In this document: positions 1-12,500 of the stretch, in pieces
How positions within the stretch are numbered: position 1 is the first letter of the stretch
Layout of the letters: every line of letters starts with the position of its first letter
Assembly (NCBI GenBank): GCA_003550305.1
Contig: QKYT01000269.1
Location: forward strand, 1-39,782
Reading direction: 5' to 3'
Length of the DNA: 39,782 nt
Source: Glomus cerebriforme
Lineage: Eukaryota > Glomeromycota > Glomeromycetes > Glomerales > Glomeraceae
Translations under genes and position numbers: made by a program
The notes under the pieces: generated by a model
Databases searched by the model: none
What the model saw: the letters and a program-made list of their open reading frames with translations, nothing else
Told to the model about the DNA's origin: nothing

Positions 1-588
1 TAATATATTTATAAATATTAAAGGTTTCTGTAAAGAATATGAAAAAATCTTGGTTCATCTGGGTTTACTTGATGATCATAATGCTATTACTAAAGCAAAT
101 AATATTGTAAATAGCTATTATTTTTATATGATAAAAGAAGAGTCCTATTGAAGCAATAGTTTTTAGTTCTAAAACTACTAGTTTTCATAATGCTAACCAT
201 TAGGGGTGTGTTGACAATTTGCTTAATATTCTTCAACCATTATTAAATAGCATAAGCAAATTTGTTAATCAACATTATGAGCATTACTATACAAAATTGA
301 GTAAGTTAACATGAGGTCCATTTGCACCAAGATCTTTTGGAATTTTTCCTACGATAATTCTCAATTTTAATGTAATAAGTAATTACCATTGGGATGATAA
401 TAATGATCCAGATGGTTTTTGTTTTGTAGTTACCTTGAGAGATTTTGAAGGAGTTGAATTATGTTTTTCACAACTTGAAATTATAGTAGAATTAAAACCA
501 GGATAAGTTGTAGCATTTCCTTTCAAATTATTATTACATGGCAACCTTTCAATCACTAGAGGAATCAGATTTAGCATTATATCTTATG

Positions 589-1550
589 TAGTGTTCTGCA
601 CGAATCAAATTAAATCAAATCAGATTTGAATTCAATTTGATTGAATCATGAATTATTCAAATTTGATTCAATATTTGAATGAATCAAATTAAATCAATTC
701 AGATTCGATTCAAATTCAATTTGAATTTAATTTGAATATTGCCAGTGTCACGTGATTCATAATTCCAGCTAGAATTAAATAATCTGCAATAAAATTGCCT
801 TTTTGAAAATCCTATGTAATCCAAAAATTTCAATTTTTGAGAAAAATAAAATTGCTTTTTTTGGATTATGTAATATTACATAAGATCCAAATAAAAAAAT
901 TTTGGCTAGCATTATAAAATTTGGGCAAAATTAAATATGTAATGAATAATATATGACAATTGGTCAAATCGAATTTGATTCAGATTTGATTTAGATTTGA
1001 CTGATTCTAGAGATGATCAGTCAGTCCTGTGATCTTTGATCGGTCCTGATTAGTTTTTAGAAAATTTTTAGAAAAGTAATAAGGCTATGCTCCCAATTTT
1101 TTGTGGCATAACAGAACTGATTAAAGACTAAAAAGTAATAAATTTTGGTCTCAGTCTAATCACCCAATTTAGAGCTAGATAGGTTTTTATTTTATCAAAA
1201 CCAGTATTTGTTACTTTTTTTCAGTCTTTTGCCAATTTTGCCTTTGTTGGTTTCAAAAAAAAAAGTATAAAGGCCAAATTTTGACATTTATTAGTCTTTA
1301 GCCATACTTGCTGTGTCTCAAAATTCAAGGGTAAATTCCTTATAACTTTCTCAAAGACCATTTAGAATCGTTCAGAACTGAAAAACTGACTGATCATCTT
1401 TAACTGATTTGGATTCAATTCAGATTTGATTTATCTAATTAAATCAAATTTGGATTCAATTCGCAATTCGAAAATTCTAAATCAAATCAAATCAAATCTG
1501 AATCAAATCTGAATTAAATTTGATTCAGCCAAATTGTCTGCAGAACACTA
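589..1550. mobile_element. hAT-type MITE, copy 1 (contains a nested MITE)
   Basis: Perfect 12-bp terminal inverted repeats TAGTGTTCTGCA / TGCAGAACACTA are flanked by perfect 8-bp direct repeats ATCTTATG (581-588 and 1551-1558), the target-site size expected of hAT elements. The interior is non-coding and built from imperfect runs of AATCAAATTTGAATC-like words readable on both strands. It is inserted in the oxygenase-like gene and interrupted by another MITE at 1008-1402. A second copy of the family is at 30636-31105. Confidence 0.85.
1008..1402. mobile_element. Nested hAT-type MITE, 395 bp
   Basis: Terminal inverted repeats TARAGATGATCAGTCAGT flank the element. Direct repeats ACTGATTC (1000-1007) and ACTGATTT (1403-1410) differ by one transition and fit an 8-bp hAT target duplication. 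This block is absent from the related copy at 30.6-31.1 kb, which supports it being a later insertion. No coding capacity. Confidence 0.75.
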
Positions 1551-1740
1551 ATCTTATGTGACTAAAGGTTTTTTTTAATAAGATACTAAAGACACTGAAA
1601 TGGCTAATACAAATAATCACCAAGATTTTTTCAATGCCGAAGACCTAAATTTGAAACGGACTTCACTTCAAAAACCAAAAAAGTCTCAAACATGTGAATC
1701 TGAAAAAAAATTTGATAATAGAAAATATGATTATAGTAAA

Positions 1741-3328
1741 TATATTTTTATAAATATAGTTATTCTTAAAATAAAAATTCTAATTCGTAAATTATTTTAG
1801 ATTTGAAATATGCATGAAGAGGTTTAAAAGCTGAAAATCTGTTGAATGATTAGAAACTAGTTTTTTATTTTACAATTATTAATAGTTTTTTTCCATTTTA
1901 TTTACAAATTACAAATAGATTTTTTTCTCATCAATAAACAAAAAATTTTTTATTATCATCATATAATTAGACTTGCTATTATTTTTTCATAGAATTGATT
2001 GATATGTACTAACTGTTATAATAGTAATTTATTTATTTTTTTTTTACTTATTAAATAAGTCCTTCAGGATCACTTTTTTTTTAATTTTTTAGAGATAATG
2101 AGATTAAATATCTTTTTTTTAGATTTCTCTTTAAATGATTCCTAGAATAAGGTAGATTTGTGATGTTTACTTTAAGGAATAGTTATTTAATCTCTATATG
2201 TATGAAATTATTGAGCTTGATTGTCTATAAAAAATAATTTAACATTTCTTTTTTTATTTCATTTTCTAATAGGATTAGCTACAAGATAAATTATTTTTCA
2301 TAAGATTTTATACACATGATTGTGTATGTATATATATATATAAGTATCCATCTTGAAATTATTGAGCTTAGTCATCCATAAAAAAAATTACAATAATTTA
2401 ACATTTCTTTTTTTTTTATTTCATTTTCTATATATATATATAATCATATATGTATATACGTAAGTATTTATAATTAAATTATTTATAAAAATAAGTTTTT
2501 TATTTTATTTTATTAATAGGACTAATTATTTAATTTACCTTTAATTTTTTTTTTTTTTAAGATAAGAGAAATATGAACTGAATTCTTTATTAGGTAAAAG
2601 TTATACATAGTTGAATACCAGAAGACAAAATTAATTCATAATTCATCCTCCACCATAAGTCAAAAAAATGCAGCTTATCACACTTATATAATGGTTTACT
2701 TTTAATTAGAAATTAGGTCATTTTTTTTAGATAGTAATAATCTTTGAGATTTGTTTGTACATTTGATAAAGTGAATTTAAGTTACTAGTCATAAAGTGTT
2801 GTGAAGTGCAACAAATTTACAACTATAGCTTATAGCTATAGCTTTATGCTTTAATGCTTAATATTTATTTGATCCATTATAATAGTTAATAAGATTTTTT
2901 TAAAAAATGAGTTTCTTATTAAGAAGTAGAGAAAAGAAACTGCTATTCTCATTAAATGAGAGATTTAGAGACCAGTAGGTGTGAATTTTTCATACTTTAT
3001 TCCTCCCTTTAAATGTCTAATACTTCAATTTAATTTAAAATTATATTTATATTTATTAAATTCTAAAGAAAATATTACAATATATATTATACGTTTTTCC
3101 ATATATGTTTATAAATAATAAATTTTTTTTATATATCTATAAACAATGAATTTTACAAATAAGTTTATAAACAATAAAATTAATTATGCATCACATGACG
3201 TGTAATACATAAAAAAAATATAAAAACTCTAAATTTTCATCTCAGTTAAAAAATAAAAATATAATTTTTTCTAATTTTTTCTACAAACTTTATTATTTTT
3301 TTTGGTTACTTATTTTTTATTATTGCAA
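1741..3328. other. AT-rich non-coding stretch
   Basis: Low-complexity AT-rich DNA with short TA-repeats near 2327-2342 and 2430-2442 and a duplicated phrase around 'ttgaaattattgagctt' near 2205 and 2353. I see no supportable exon. Confidence 0.5.
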
Positions 3329-4208
3329 ATGTCAACTGAAATAATTAGCAATTTACAAACTCAACTAAAAATTTATCAACAAATGTTTGAGCAATTAGAG
3401 AACGATTCTATTTCAGCTCCTACTCCTATTTTTATTTTGTCTACTTCAACAGTCAATAATATTATTAAACCTAAAACAAGATATATTAAAATGGAAGATA
3501 TTCTAAAACTTTTCAATATCTCAAAANTTGAATATAATAATATTCTGGTAAAAATAAATAATATATTAAACCCTTTAGTTNATATAAAATATTGAATAAT
3601 AATTTTATTTATTTTAGTCTAAGGTTAGATATTGCATAGTATACATGCAAGTTAATTTCAAAATTAACTATAAAGATCAGGATATTTCACTAATACACAA
3701 AATTATTGAAAAGGTAAATATGGNAATATTAGTATTTTTAATAATCAAAATCAATATTATTAATAATAACTTCTAATTTGATGAAAAGTTCAAAAAAAGA
3801 AATCAAACAATAAATATAGGACAAGATGGTTAGGTTATCAAAAAAATAATTAAAAAATACTTGCAATACTATCATGATTATATTAGTAGAGATCAGAATA
3901 ATAATAAGGAAAATAATAAAAATAATAATAATAATAAATTAAGGGAAATAATAAAGGCACAAATAGCAATAAAAAAATCTGCAACTGCAGTTACAGCAGC
4001 TAAAAATAATGAATCAGAAGCTAAAGTAGCTGAAAAAGCCTTAGATAAAGCTAAAGTTATAGTATCAGAATTAGAAAGAGGTAAGAGTATAAGAAAAATA
4101 TTAAAATCATCAACAGTACAATCAGAAAAAGTATTATCATCACTATTGCCAGAAAGGATATCATCATCATTATCATCAAAATTTTCTAAAGAACAACTTG
4201 GTAAATAA
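3329..4208 (+). CDS. Intron-containing Glomeromycotina-type protein, function unknown
   Basis: Starts at MSTEIISNLQTQLKIYQQMF. Exon 1 is 3329-3577 (83 codons), then an intron with donor GTTNAT and acceptor TTTTAG (3578-3617). Exon 2 is 3618-3713 (32 codons), then an intron from GTAAAT to AAAAG (3714-3788). Exon 3 runs to the TAA at 4206-4208. All joins are phase 0. The N-terminus predicts a short coiled coil; the middle (RYCIVYMQVNFKINYKDQD) looks globular; the C-terminal half is a low-complexity Asn/Lys then Lys/Glu/Ala/Ser helix. One in-frame TAG at 3831-3833 falls in GQDG-VIKKI where I would expect Trp. The GTAAAT at 4201 could instead be another donor, with more Ser/Lys-rich exon to about 4500. 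The family resembles a repeated Rhizophagus hypothetical protein; no function is assigned. Confidence 0.55.
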
Positions 4209-5119
4209 TTTATTATTCATAAAAAAAAAGATTTAATTTAAATTGTGTATTTTATATACTAATATTAATTATTATTTTAAAAAAAGGAAATATCAAAAGA
4301 AACATCATTACTAAAGAAAAGAAAAATGATAGGTATTACCAATAATAGTTATCATCAAGAAAAAGAAAGTCATCAAAAAAGAAGAATTAATAAGGAAAAT
4401 ATTATCATCTATTATTAAGAAAATCATCATTATCACCAAAAAGAACTTTATCATCATCATCATTAAGAAATATTTTGAAAGAACAATTTGGTAATTAATT
4501 TATTATTTAATAAAGAAATAAACTGAATTTTAATTTATTTACTAATATTAATTATTAATATCGATAATTTTAATATTAGAAAAAAAATGATCCTCAAAAA
4601 AGGCAAGAAATAGTAAAATCTACTTTGATAAAAAAGCTAGCGATAAGTATTTGATTAAATTATTTAATATAATTATTTATATTATTTATAATAAAAATAT
4701 TAAAAAAAAAATTTATTTAAAAAAATAGAATTTGAAACAAGAAAAATAAGGAATCAGAATAAAAAAATCNATTATAAAGTATAATAATATAATTTTTTTT
4801 TGCATATATAATATAATTTGTATAATATAATTCATTTTTTTTTATTAATTAATAACTAGTTTGCTGCTCATTGCTTTGTAACAGATTTTAATTTCAGCCA
4901 GAATTATGTATATGCACATTAATGTCTTTTTTTGAAATTTTGTATAATCTTATACTACCTTTTAATCCAATTTTTATAGGAAATAAAATTGCCTTTTTGG
5001 ATTTTGTGTAAATGTAATATGATTAGGTTATACAACTTTAAAGTATTTATTTATACAGTTAATCTAAATGTTACAAATATTTTTAATTAGATAGATAATA
5101 AAATTACAATTTGCAATAT
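4209..5119. other. AT-rich, TCA/ATC triplet-rich stretch
   Basis: Around 4380-4480 there is a degenerate echo of the preceding exon (TCATCATCATTA words, then GAACAATTTGGTAAT resembling the end at 4190-4206). This could be a duplicated 3' exon. The remainder is AT-rich with no reading frame I can support. Confidence 0.4.
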
Positions 5120-7898
5120 CATCGGCAAATTTTTTAGTCCACAGATCTGTGCAGGTCTGCAATATGATAATCCTGTACAGATCTTTGGACATACCATCAA
5201 ACTTCAAAAAAAAAAATTTATGATTTCTGCGCAGATTATTTAAGTATTAAAAATCTGTGTAGAATTTTACAAAGCAAATCTTTGAAATAACTTCATTTGT
5301 AAATTTTTACTATATTTCTGTTTATTATCATTATACATTTACTTTTCAGTTGTATAATGTAATTTATGCTTTATTAATTTTATTAATTACAGTCAAATAT
5401 ATTTACAAATTAAAAACTAATTTACTTATTATTAAATACAAAAAAAACTAAGTTCCTATTCTTTNNATGTTGTTAATNGTTNNGANATANTTCCAGTTNG
5501 TTCGATTCTAACAAACAACTAAGATATTTTNATTGAAATCCNANATACTNANNNCNGGAAGAACCTATAAAAAGAAAAGGAAAGAAANGTNAGTAAAACG
5601 TTTCATTAAAAAAACAAAGTAGATAACCTTAACAAACCTTTAATTTTGAAGTCCAGATCAAATTCGAAGTTAAAGTCCTATAAAAAAGAAAGAAATGTTA
5701 CATTAGTAACATTTCTTTAATAAAAAAACTTATATCTATCTCCCCCAATACAAACTTTTGAAGTCCAGGTCGAATCTGAAGCTGAAGTCCTATAAAAAAG
5801 TAAAAAATGTTACGTTAGTAACGTTTCTTTAATAAAAAAAAGTTATAACTCCCTAATACAAACCTTTGAAGTCCAGGTTGAATCTAAAGCTGAAGTCCTA
5901 CAAAAAAGAAAGAAATGTTATGTTAGTAACGTTTCTTTAATAAAAAAAAATTATATCTCTCTCGATATAAACCTTCAAAGTCCAGGTCGAATTTGAAGCT
6001 GAAGTCCTACAAAAAGTAAGAAACGTTATATTAGTAACATTTCTTTAATAAAAAAAAAATCTATATCTATCTTCCCCAATACAAACCTTCAAAATCCAGG
6101 TTGAATTCTGAAGCTAAAGTCCTAATCTTCAAAATTTAAGTTGAATCTGAACCTATAAAAAAAAAGAACGTTACATTAATAACATTCTTTTAATACCCCT
6201 CCCTTTTACTACGAACCTATTTTGAAGTCTCATACCTGAAGACCTGAACCTACAAAAGAAAAAATGTTAATAAACGTTCATTTAATACCCCTCTCCTCAC
6301 TATGAGTCTATTTCGAAGTCCCATACCTGAAGACCTGAACTTACAAAAGAAAGAACGTTAGTAAACATTCATTTAATAAAAAAAACAAAAAAAAAATTTT
6401 TGAAGTCTCACCTTCAAAATAGGAGTCTGGAGCTATATTTCAGTTTCCTGGAACCTAAAAAAATAAAAAAGAACATTAGTAAATATTTATTTAATAAAAA
6501 AAAATAAAAAAAAGATATAATTTTGAAGTTATTACCTTCGAAATAGGAGTCCGGAGATATACTTCAGTTTCCTGGAACCTAAAGAAATAAAAAAGAACAT
6601 TAATAAACATTCATTTAATAAAAAAAATAAAAAAAAAGATATAATTTCGAAGTTATTACCTTCGAAATAGGGAGTTTGGAACTTATATTTCGACTTCTAA
6701 AACTAAAAAAATACAAAAAAATGTTAGTAAACATTCATAAATAAAAAAATAAATAAATAATCTATTTTGAAGTTATTATCTTCAAAATAGAAGTCCGGAG
6801 CTGTACTTCAGTTTTCTGGAACCTAAAGAAAAATAAAAAGAATGTTAGTAAATGTTCATTTAATAAAAAAAACAAAAAAAAAAATTTTTGAAGTTTCACC
6901 TTTGAAATGGGAGTCCGGAACCATACTTCGGTTTTCTGGAACTAAAGAAAAATAAAAAGAGCGTTAGTAAATATTCATTTAATAAAAAAAAAATAAAAAA
7001 AAAAGATATAATTTTGAAGTTATTACCTTCGAAATGGGGAGTTCAGAACTTATATTTTGACTTCCAAATCTAAAAAAAAACAAAAGATCATTAGTAAACA
7101 TTTATAAATAAAAAAAATAAATAAATAATCCATTTTGAAGTTATTACCTTCAAAATGGAAGTCTGAAGCCGTACTTCAGTTTTCTGGAACTAAAGAAAAA
7201 TAAAAAGAACGTTAGTAAACGTTCATAAATAAAAAAATAATAAAAAATAAATAAATTTTTGAAGTTATTACCTTCGAAATGGAGAGTTCAGAACTTACAT
7301 TTTGACTTCCAACCTAAAAAAACAAAAGAATGTTAGTAAACGTTCATAAATAAAAAAAATAATAATAATCCATTTTGAAGTTATTACCTTCGAAATAGAA
7401 GTCCAGAGTCATACTTCAGTTTCCTGGAACCTAAAGAAAACGTTAGTAAATGTTTATTTAATAAAAATATATACTTATTCTTTGAAAGTAAAGTCTGGAG
7501 ATAATGAGAGGAGTCTGAAGTCCTGCAAAAAAAAAAAAAAAAACTGCATGTCACAGATTAAATATGAAGTTTGGAGAACTTCATACATAATAAGAATTAA
7601 AAAAAACTAAATTAAAAAAATTAAAGTTAAAAAATTAAAACCCCAAAGTTTTTATTTAAAAAAAATTGAACAAGAAGTTTAAACAAAATAAACTTTTTTT
7701 TTCACTTTGCAAATTGTTGCAGATTTATTTGTGAAAAATAATGATAATCTTGCATTTTACAGATGTTCGCAGAATTCTATTAATAGTTTGGCAATAATTT
7801 GCATATTACAGATCGGTGGCAATTTTTATTAAAGAACTGTGCAAATATAATGATATTGCAGATCTGTACAGATCTGCAGACTAAAAAATTTGCCAATG
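5120..7898. mobile_element. Satellite-filled element with inverted ends, copy 1
   Basis: The ends are inverted repeats of about 50 bp: the left begins CATCGGCAAATTTTTTAGTC and the right, read inward, CATTGGCAAATTTTTTAGTC, each followed by CAGATCTGTRCAGRTCTGCA-like words. Between them lie many tandem units. Early units are roughly 85 bp, with the palindrome GAAACGTTAC-ATTA-GTAACGTTTC (varied) and TTYGAAGTCCAGGTCGAA. Later units are roughly 115 bp, with GAACGTT-AGTA-AACGTTC and ATTTTGAAG...CTTCAAAAT. No coding frame. Clusters of N at 5465-5590 suggest assembly difficulty. Flanking ATAT on both sides may be a target duplication, but it is palindromic and weak. Copy 2 is at 36473-39587. Confidence 0.7.
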
Positions 7899-8319
7899 AT
7901 ATTTAAATGTAAAATTTTAGCCTGAATTAATTTCATAAATTTACTGACATTAATATAAAATGAAATTAATAAATTTAGCTTAAATTAGTATTATAATTTT
8001 GCCCAAAATTTAATTTATTAAAAGTATATAAATATAAAATTAATGTATATATAATATGGAATTAATGTATAAAAAATAACAAAATGTATATAATATATAT
8101 AATTTACATATTTAAGGATTCGTAATTTTGTCTTTTTCCTTAATTTTTATACTAAATTAATTTTTTTTTATATATAATAATTATGATCATATGATACAGA
8201 TTTTCAGAATATATTATATGTTTTTTCTAAATATAAAAATGTATCAATTCTGTATATAATTTTTTTATAGGGCTGCATGGTATCAAAGAAACTTCTTATA
8301 GATCTTAACTAGATTATGC

Positions 8320-8823
8320 TTACAAATAATATGCAAAATCTCATGCGAATTCTTTATTTTTATCATCTCTTGTTGATAGAAAGTTTTCATTGACTACTTT
8401 TCAAAAATCAGACGTCTATAATAAAAAACTCGCTAATTAGATATTTTGAAAGATAATCAATGATAATAATAAAATTATAAAATACCTTAACCATTTTAAC
8501 AATTAATTCTTTGATTTCATCATAGTTAATATTGGGTAGTTTTAAAGGATCAAAACTTTTTATTTCTTCTATTCAGATTTTGATAATTAATTAATAAAAT
8601 CACTATTTGTTCTGGATGTGAGGTTAATAATATCATAATATTCAAGACTATTATCACATAATGATAATTAATATACCATTTACTTTGATATTTTATAAAA
8701 AAATTAATGTAACTTACTCATTATGGGGATGATCCTTTTCACACTTCTATTTTTTTAATGATTCATAAACATTTATTTTACCAAAACAAATAGTCCATTC
8801 TCCATTTCTAGTGAGGTTTTCTC
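8320..8823 (-). pseudogene. Exons of an unidentified gene
   Basis: Three exon-like blocks read on the minus strand. Block a (8823-8718) encodes ARENLTRNGEWTICFGKINV and ends at a GTAAGTT donor. Block b (8568-8486) encodes EIKSFDPLKLPNINYDEIKE after a TAG acceptor and ends at GTATTTT. Block c (8415-8320) encodes TSDF-KVVNENFLSTRDDKN and KEFA-DFAYYL, ending in TAA. Dashes mark TGA at 8401-8403 and 8341-8343, both in positions that would suit Trp. Block a also has a TAG and a phase mismatch to block b, explained by an indel in an A-run near 8756. The 5' part seems replaced by the GATATC-rich repeat upstream. I do not recognise the family. Confidence 0.4.
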
Positions 8824-9000
8824 TAGCTTGGATCTGTTCATCTGGATATTTGATTTGACATTTTATCTGTTCAATCTGGATAAACAGATAATATATCCGA
8901 ATAATATCCAGACATTTACAATTTATTTGGATATCTGCAGATATCCGCAAATATTTGACATATCTGACAGATATTCAGATATTATCTGATCTGATACCCA
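8824..9000 (+). repeat. GATATC-rich dispersed repeat, copy 1
   Basis: Dense words of the type GATATCTGCAGATATCC and CAGATATTCAGATA, preceded by AGCTTGGATCTGTTCATCTG. The reverse complement of 25570-25800 has the same structure, preceded by AGCTTGGATCCATTATCTG, so the two are copies of one family in opposite orientation. No coding meaning. Confidence 0.6.
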
Positions 9001-9586
9001 TTATGTCAATCAAGAAACTTAATTTTTTATACCTTGATATAATAAAATGTCTTGATTGATCAGGCCTTTATTATAAAAAAAATTTATTAACACTATAATA
9101 TAGCAAATTATTCGGTATAGTGATGTTTTTTGCCAGACTTGTGACTTTGATGATGGTATGATCATCGCATGTTAAAAAAAAGAAGTGGAGCATATGTTGA
9201 GTGATTAAATTAGGATTCAGAGCATATGATCCTTCATTTTTCATGTGAAAAATAAAAAGATGTTTTTTGTAAAAAAAAAACTCTTTTTTTCTTACAGTTT
9301 ACAAATATTTTTCAAAATGGTTCATAAAAGGAGCGAAAGTAAACTATAAAACTGAAATGATAAATCCTTTTCAAAAAGAAAAAAGGTGAGTAGACACTTA
9401 AACCATCTAGAGTGGTTACTCAGTCTGCCCATAGTTTTCAGATTTTTTAGATAGATAATTTTTATAAATTTTTTTTTCAATTATTTTTATTTATTTTTGA
9501 AGGATTTTTTTATAAAGAATTTGTTATATGTTATAAATTATTATATTCGATTGTATATCTGATTTCTAATCAAAAAATTGGTTTAG
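9001..9586. other. AT-rich stretch, no clear gene
   Basis: Contains several polypyrimidine-AG sequences that could be splice acceptors upstream of the small exon at 9587. I cannot build a supported reading frame here. Confidence 0.35.
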
Positions 9587-12500
9587 GTTAATAATACGAT
9601 TAAAAATAAAAATAAAGGTATAAATTTCAATAAATTACTTAATTTTATTATTATTAATTTATTATTAGGCCAAATAAATAAAATAGTTAGTTTCTCATAA
9701 TCGGGCGGGTCATATGATTTTGTCTGTTCAAAAAAAAATTTTTTTTTTTTGGTCATGTGATACCGGCCGGGTATAAAATATTAACAGAAAAATTTTTTTT
9801 ATACATATATTATTACTCCTAACTTATCTGAATCTCCAATTTCGTCTAACATTCATAGATTACTTCTTGGATGCCCTGATTCTATAAATAGGCTCAAGGC
9901 AATCTCTCTGCATTTTAATAATCGTAAAGATTTCTTCTTCTATACAGATGGCTCTGTTTTCAATATGGGCACTCCGTCCTGTTCTTCTGATCTAGGATGG
10001 ATCGAAACTTTCATTGATTCGGATATTACTCCTTTTCACTGCAAAATTACTCACAACGCTTCATCAACAAGATCTGAAGCCATGGCCATTTTTACGGCTC
10101 TCCTAACTGTGCCTAATAACGCACTGGTAACCATCTTCACGGACTCCCAATGTTGCATCTCTATATTTTACAAGATTTGAAACTCATTAACTTTGATACG
10201 CCGCATCTAAAAGATCCCTAATTATCTTATTTGGCAAGCGATTAACTATTTAATTAGCATGAACAACATCATCATATCACTTACCAAAGTCAAAGCATAC
10301 TCAAATAACAAATATAACGATGCCACCGACGCGTTAGCGAAGGAGGGCGCCGCTTGTTCGATACTTATCCATTTGAATTTCAAAAATTTACCTAATCAAC
10401 TTGCTACTTTGATAATGAGATAATAAAGGATGTAAAATTAAATTTGAATCTAAAGTAGAAATAAAATGAGAAAAATCTATATTAGGATTATTATGTAAAT
10501 TAACAGAACGATGATTTGCCCATGATCCTGAGTGCAAAAAGTTTGAAGAGACCCAAATAAACCAGAGAGATGAAGCGTAAACTGGTTGCAAGGGAATTGT
10601 GGCCGGCGGTGGAGAGCAAGTCCGTTGGCCAGATCGTGAAGAAGTCTGAGAACGTTTCGAGTGACGTGCTGGTTTTTTTGAACGTTGGGAGATGTTCAAA
10701 GATTTTTCCCATTCATAGCGAGCCGTTCTAAAGGACCTAGGTTCATCCATGTTAATGTTCTCCTAGTTTAGATTAGCGGATAGGCTTTACCTAAATTTTC
10801 CGTTTAGGCGTAGGCAGTTCACCTTTATGGGGGGCTCAGTTTCACTTTTATAATTAGTTGTATAGATAGATTTCACTCTGTCTTAAATTTTTTTTCTTCT
10901 AATTGAATTTGTAACGATCCCGCACTAACATAAAAATAAAAATAAAATAAAATTTTTTATACATATATTTTTATTAATATTATAATTATCAAAAAAAAAT
11001 TATATACAGTAATAATTGTCCATTATGATACTGTCGTATGGCATACTACTATACTACCACTAAACTATTATTATTATTATTCAAATTACGATATTTAATA
11101 TATTAATTGTTTGTATTATTTTTTCAATTTTTTTTTTGCTTTTTTCCCTTTTTTTTTACCACGACTTTTTGCAAAATTTAACCCTTTACCTGTTTTAATT
11201 AATACATTTGGATCTGAGGTACATGTTTCACAGTAGGGAATAGGGATACTGTTTTTCAGGAATAGGCATTGTATATTCGGGTGAACCACAATTGAAACAT
11301 ACAGGTAGAAAATTAGTAGCTGAATAATAAGCCTTCTCCATTTCGTCATAACACTCTAATGAAGCATTTACAAATATTTTGGATAAGACATCCTTTAATT
11401 CTTGATTCATATTATTTCGTTTAGTACCTGTATTTGTATCTTCTTCATCTTCTAATTGGATAGAAGTCATAGGACTTTCGTTGTCTGGAATTTCCGCCTC
11501 TTCTTCCTCTTCTGATTCCATATCAGATAAAGCATTATCATCATCCAATACTTCTCTATGTCGTTTTCGAGACAATTCTTTTAAAGGATCATCAACAGAT
11601 ATTTTAGATCCTTCATTATAAATAAAAGTTGCACCGCATGTATAATATATTGTATCAAGATGTGCCATTAAAATTTTCTTTTCATCTTCCGTAATTTTTT
11701 TGAAAGCATATAAACATCTTGATTTATCACAATCCATGCATGTTACAGTCATGCCTACATTTTTTGCTTTTTGTGCATTTCCTGTCCACGGCATTTGCTT
11801 GTTACGCCTTGCTTTTTTTTTATGTTTATCCAATTTTGTCTTACGTGCCTGTATAGATGGACAATATAATTCATTGGTCTCTGTATGATAAATATCACTA
11901 AAGCTTTTATAGTATTTATTATTTGCCGGAACTGGGTCAGGTAAATGATATAATGTATTAAAAATATCACGTGGACTTTTAATTGGTAAACATATATCAC
12001 AATCATTATCACCGCATTTTTTTATTGAAAAAAAAATAGGAACGTGAACGACAACAGTGATTAAAGAATTCACTAATGGGCTATACATAAAATAAAACAA
12101 ATAGATTAGATTTTTTTATATTTAAATATTTTTAAAGAATTTTTTTGGCAAGTTTTTAAAGATAAAATTTAAAACACTTGCTTTATTTTTTATATTTGCC
12201 CAACTTTTATCTTCTTTAGTTAATGTAGAATCTATTTGAAGAATTGAATTCCACAATATATCTATGTCTAATTCTGATGCAGCATTAAAGGTTTCAAAAT
12301 TTTTATCTTTTAGTTGTAATTGATTAAATACATCATTTAATAAAGTAATTGTAGGATTCAAGCTTTGTTTAAGACTTTCTTTTAAATTTGAAGCTTTTTC
12401 TGCTGCTTTTCTAATGTCACTCATGCTATTACACTTTGACATAATTTCTTCTAATTCTGTTTCCATTTCTTGACGCATAAGACCAACACATTGTAATCCT

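Larger units (their letters stand above)
3..1740 (+). pseudogene. 2OG-Fe(II) oxygenase-like protein, broken
   Basis: Reading across several breaks gives a protein resembling a Glomeromycotina 2OG-Fe(II) oxygenase-like family (double-stranded beta-helix fold). Visible landmarks are the iron-binding HxD (His at 387-389, Asp at 393-395, context HWDD), a distal His in LLHGN (537-539) and Arg in TRGIR (558-569). The frame changes near 145. Stops are TAG in the NH-GCVD stretch, TAA at 504-506 and TGA at 312-314, where the family has Trp (LT-GPFAPRSFG). A MITE splits the gene at 589-1550; removing it and one 8-bp duplication joins SIISY to VTKGFF in frame. The C-terminal tail (MANTNNHQDFF) runs to about 1735. 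Whether it belongs to the TET/JBP branch, which accompanies transposons in other fungi, cannot be settled from this fragment. The 5' end lies outside the window. Confidence 0.6.
9788..10968 (+). mobile_element. 5'-truncated LINE (non-LTR retrotransposon)
   Basis: The insert is bounded by a long direct repeat (A-T run then ATACATATAT; left about 9788-9811, right about 10949-10968), differing in the length of the T run. It ends in an ATAAAAATAAAAATAAAATA tail just before the right repeat. A long target duplication plus an A-rich 3' tail and a missing 5' part are hallmarks of target-primed reverse transcription. It contains only the C-terminal RNase H region and the 3' end. It is richer in G and C than its surroundings, which fits recent arrival. 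Confidence 0.8.

Noticed and set aside
383..577. Minus-strand open frame
   Set aside because: Antisense to the oxygenase-like HxD region; no protein-like features.
5120..7898. CRISPR array
   Set aside because: The units are contiguous tandem copies with internal palindromes and no unique spacers, in eukaryotic DNA with introns and transposons.
11700..12012. Short frames on both strands
   Set aside because: Alternative frames of the DDE-like gene; the Cys-pair motifs are in the other frame.
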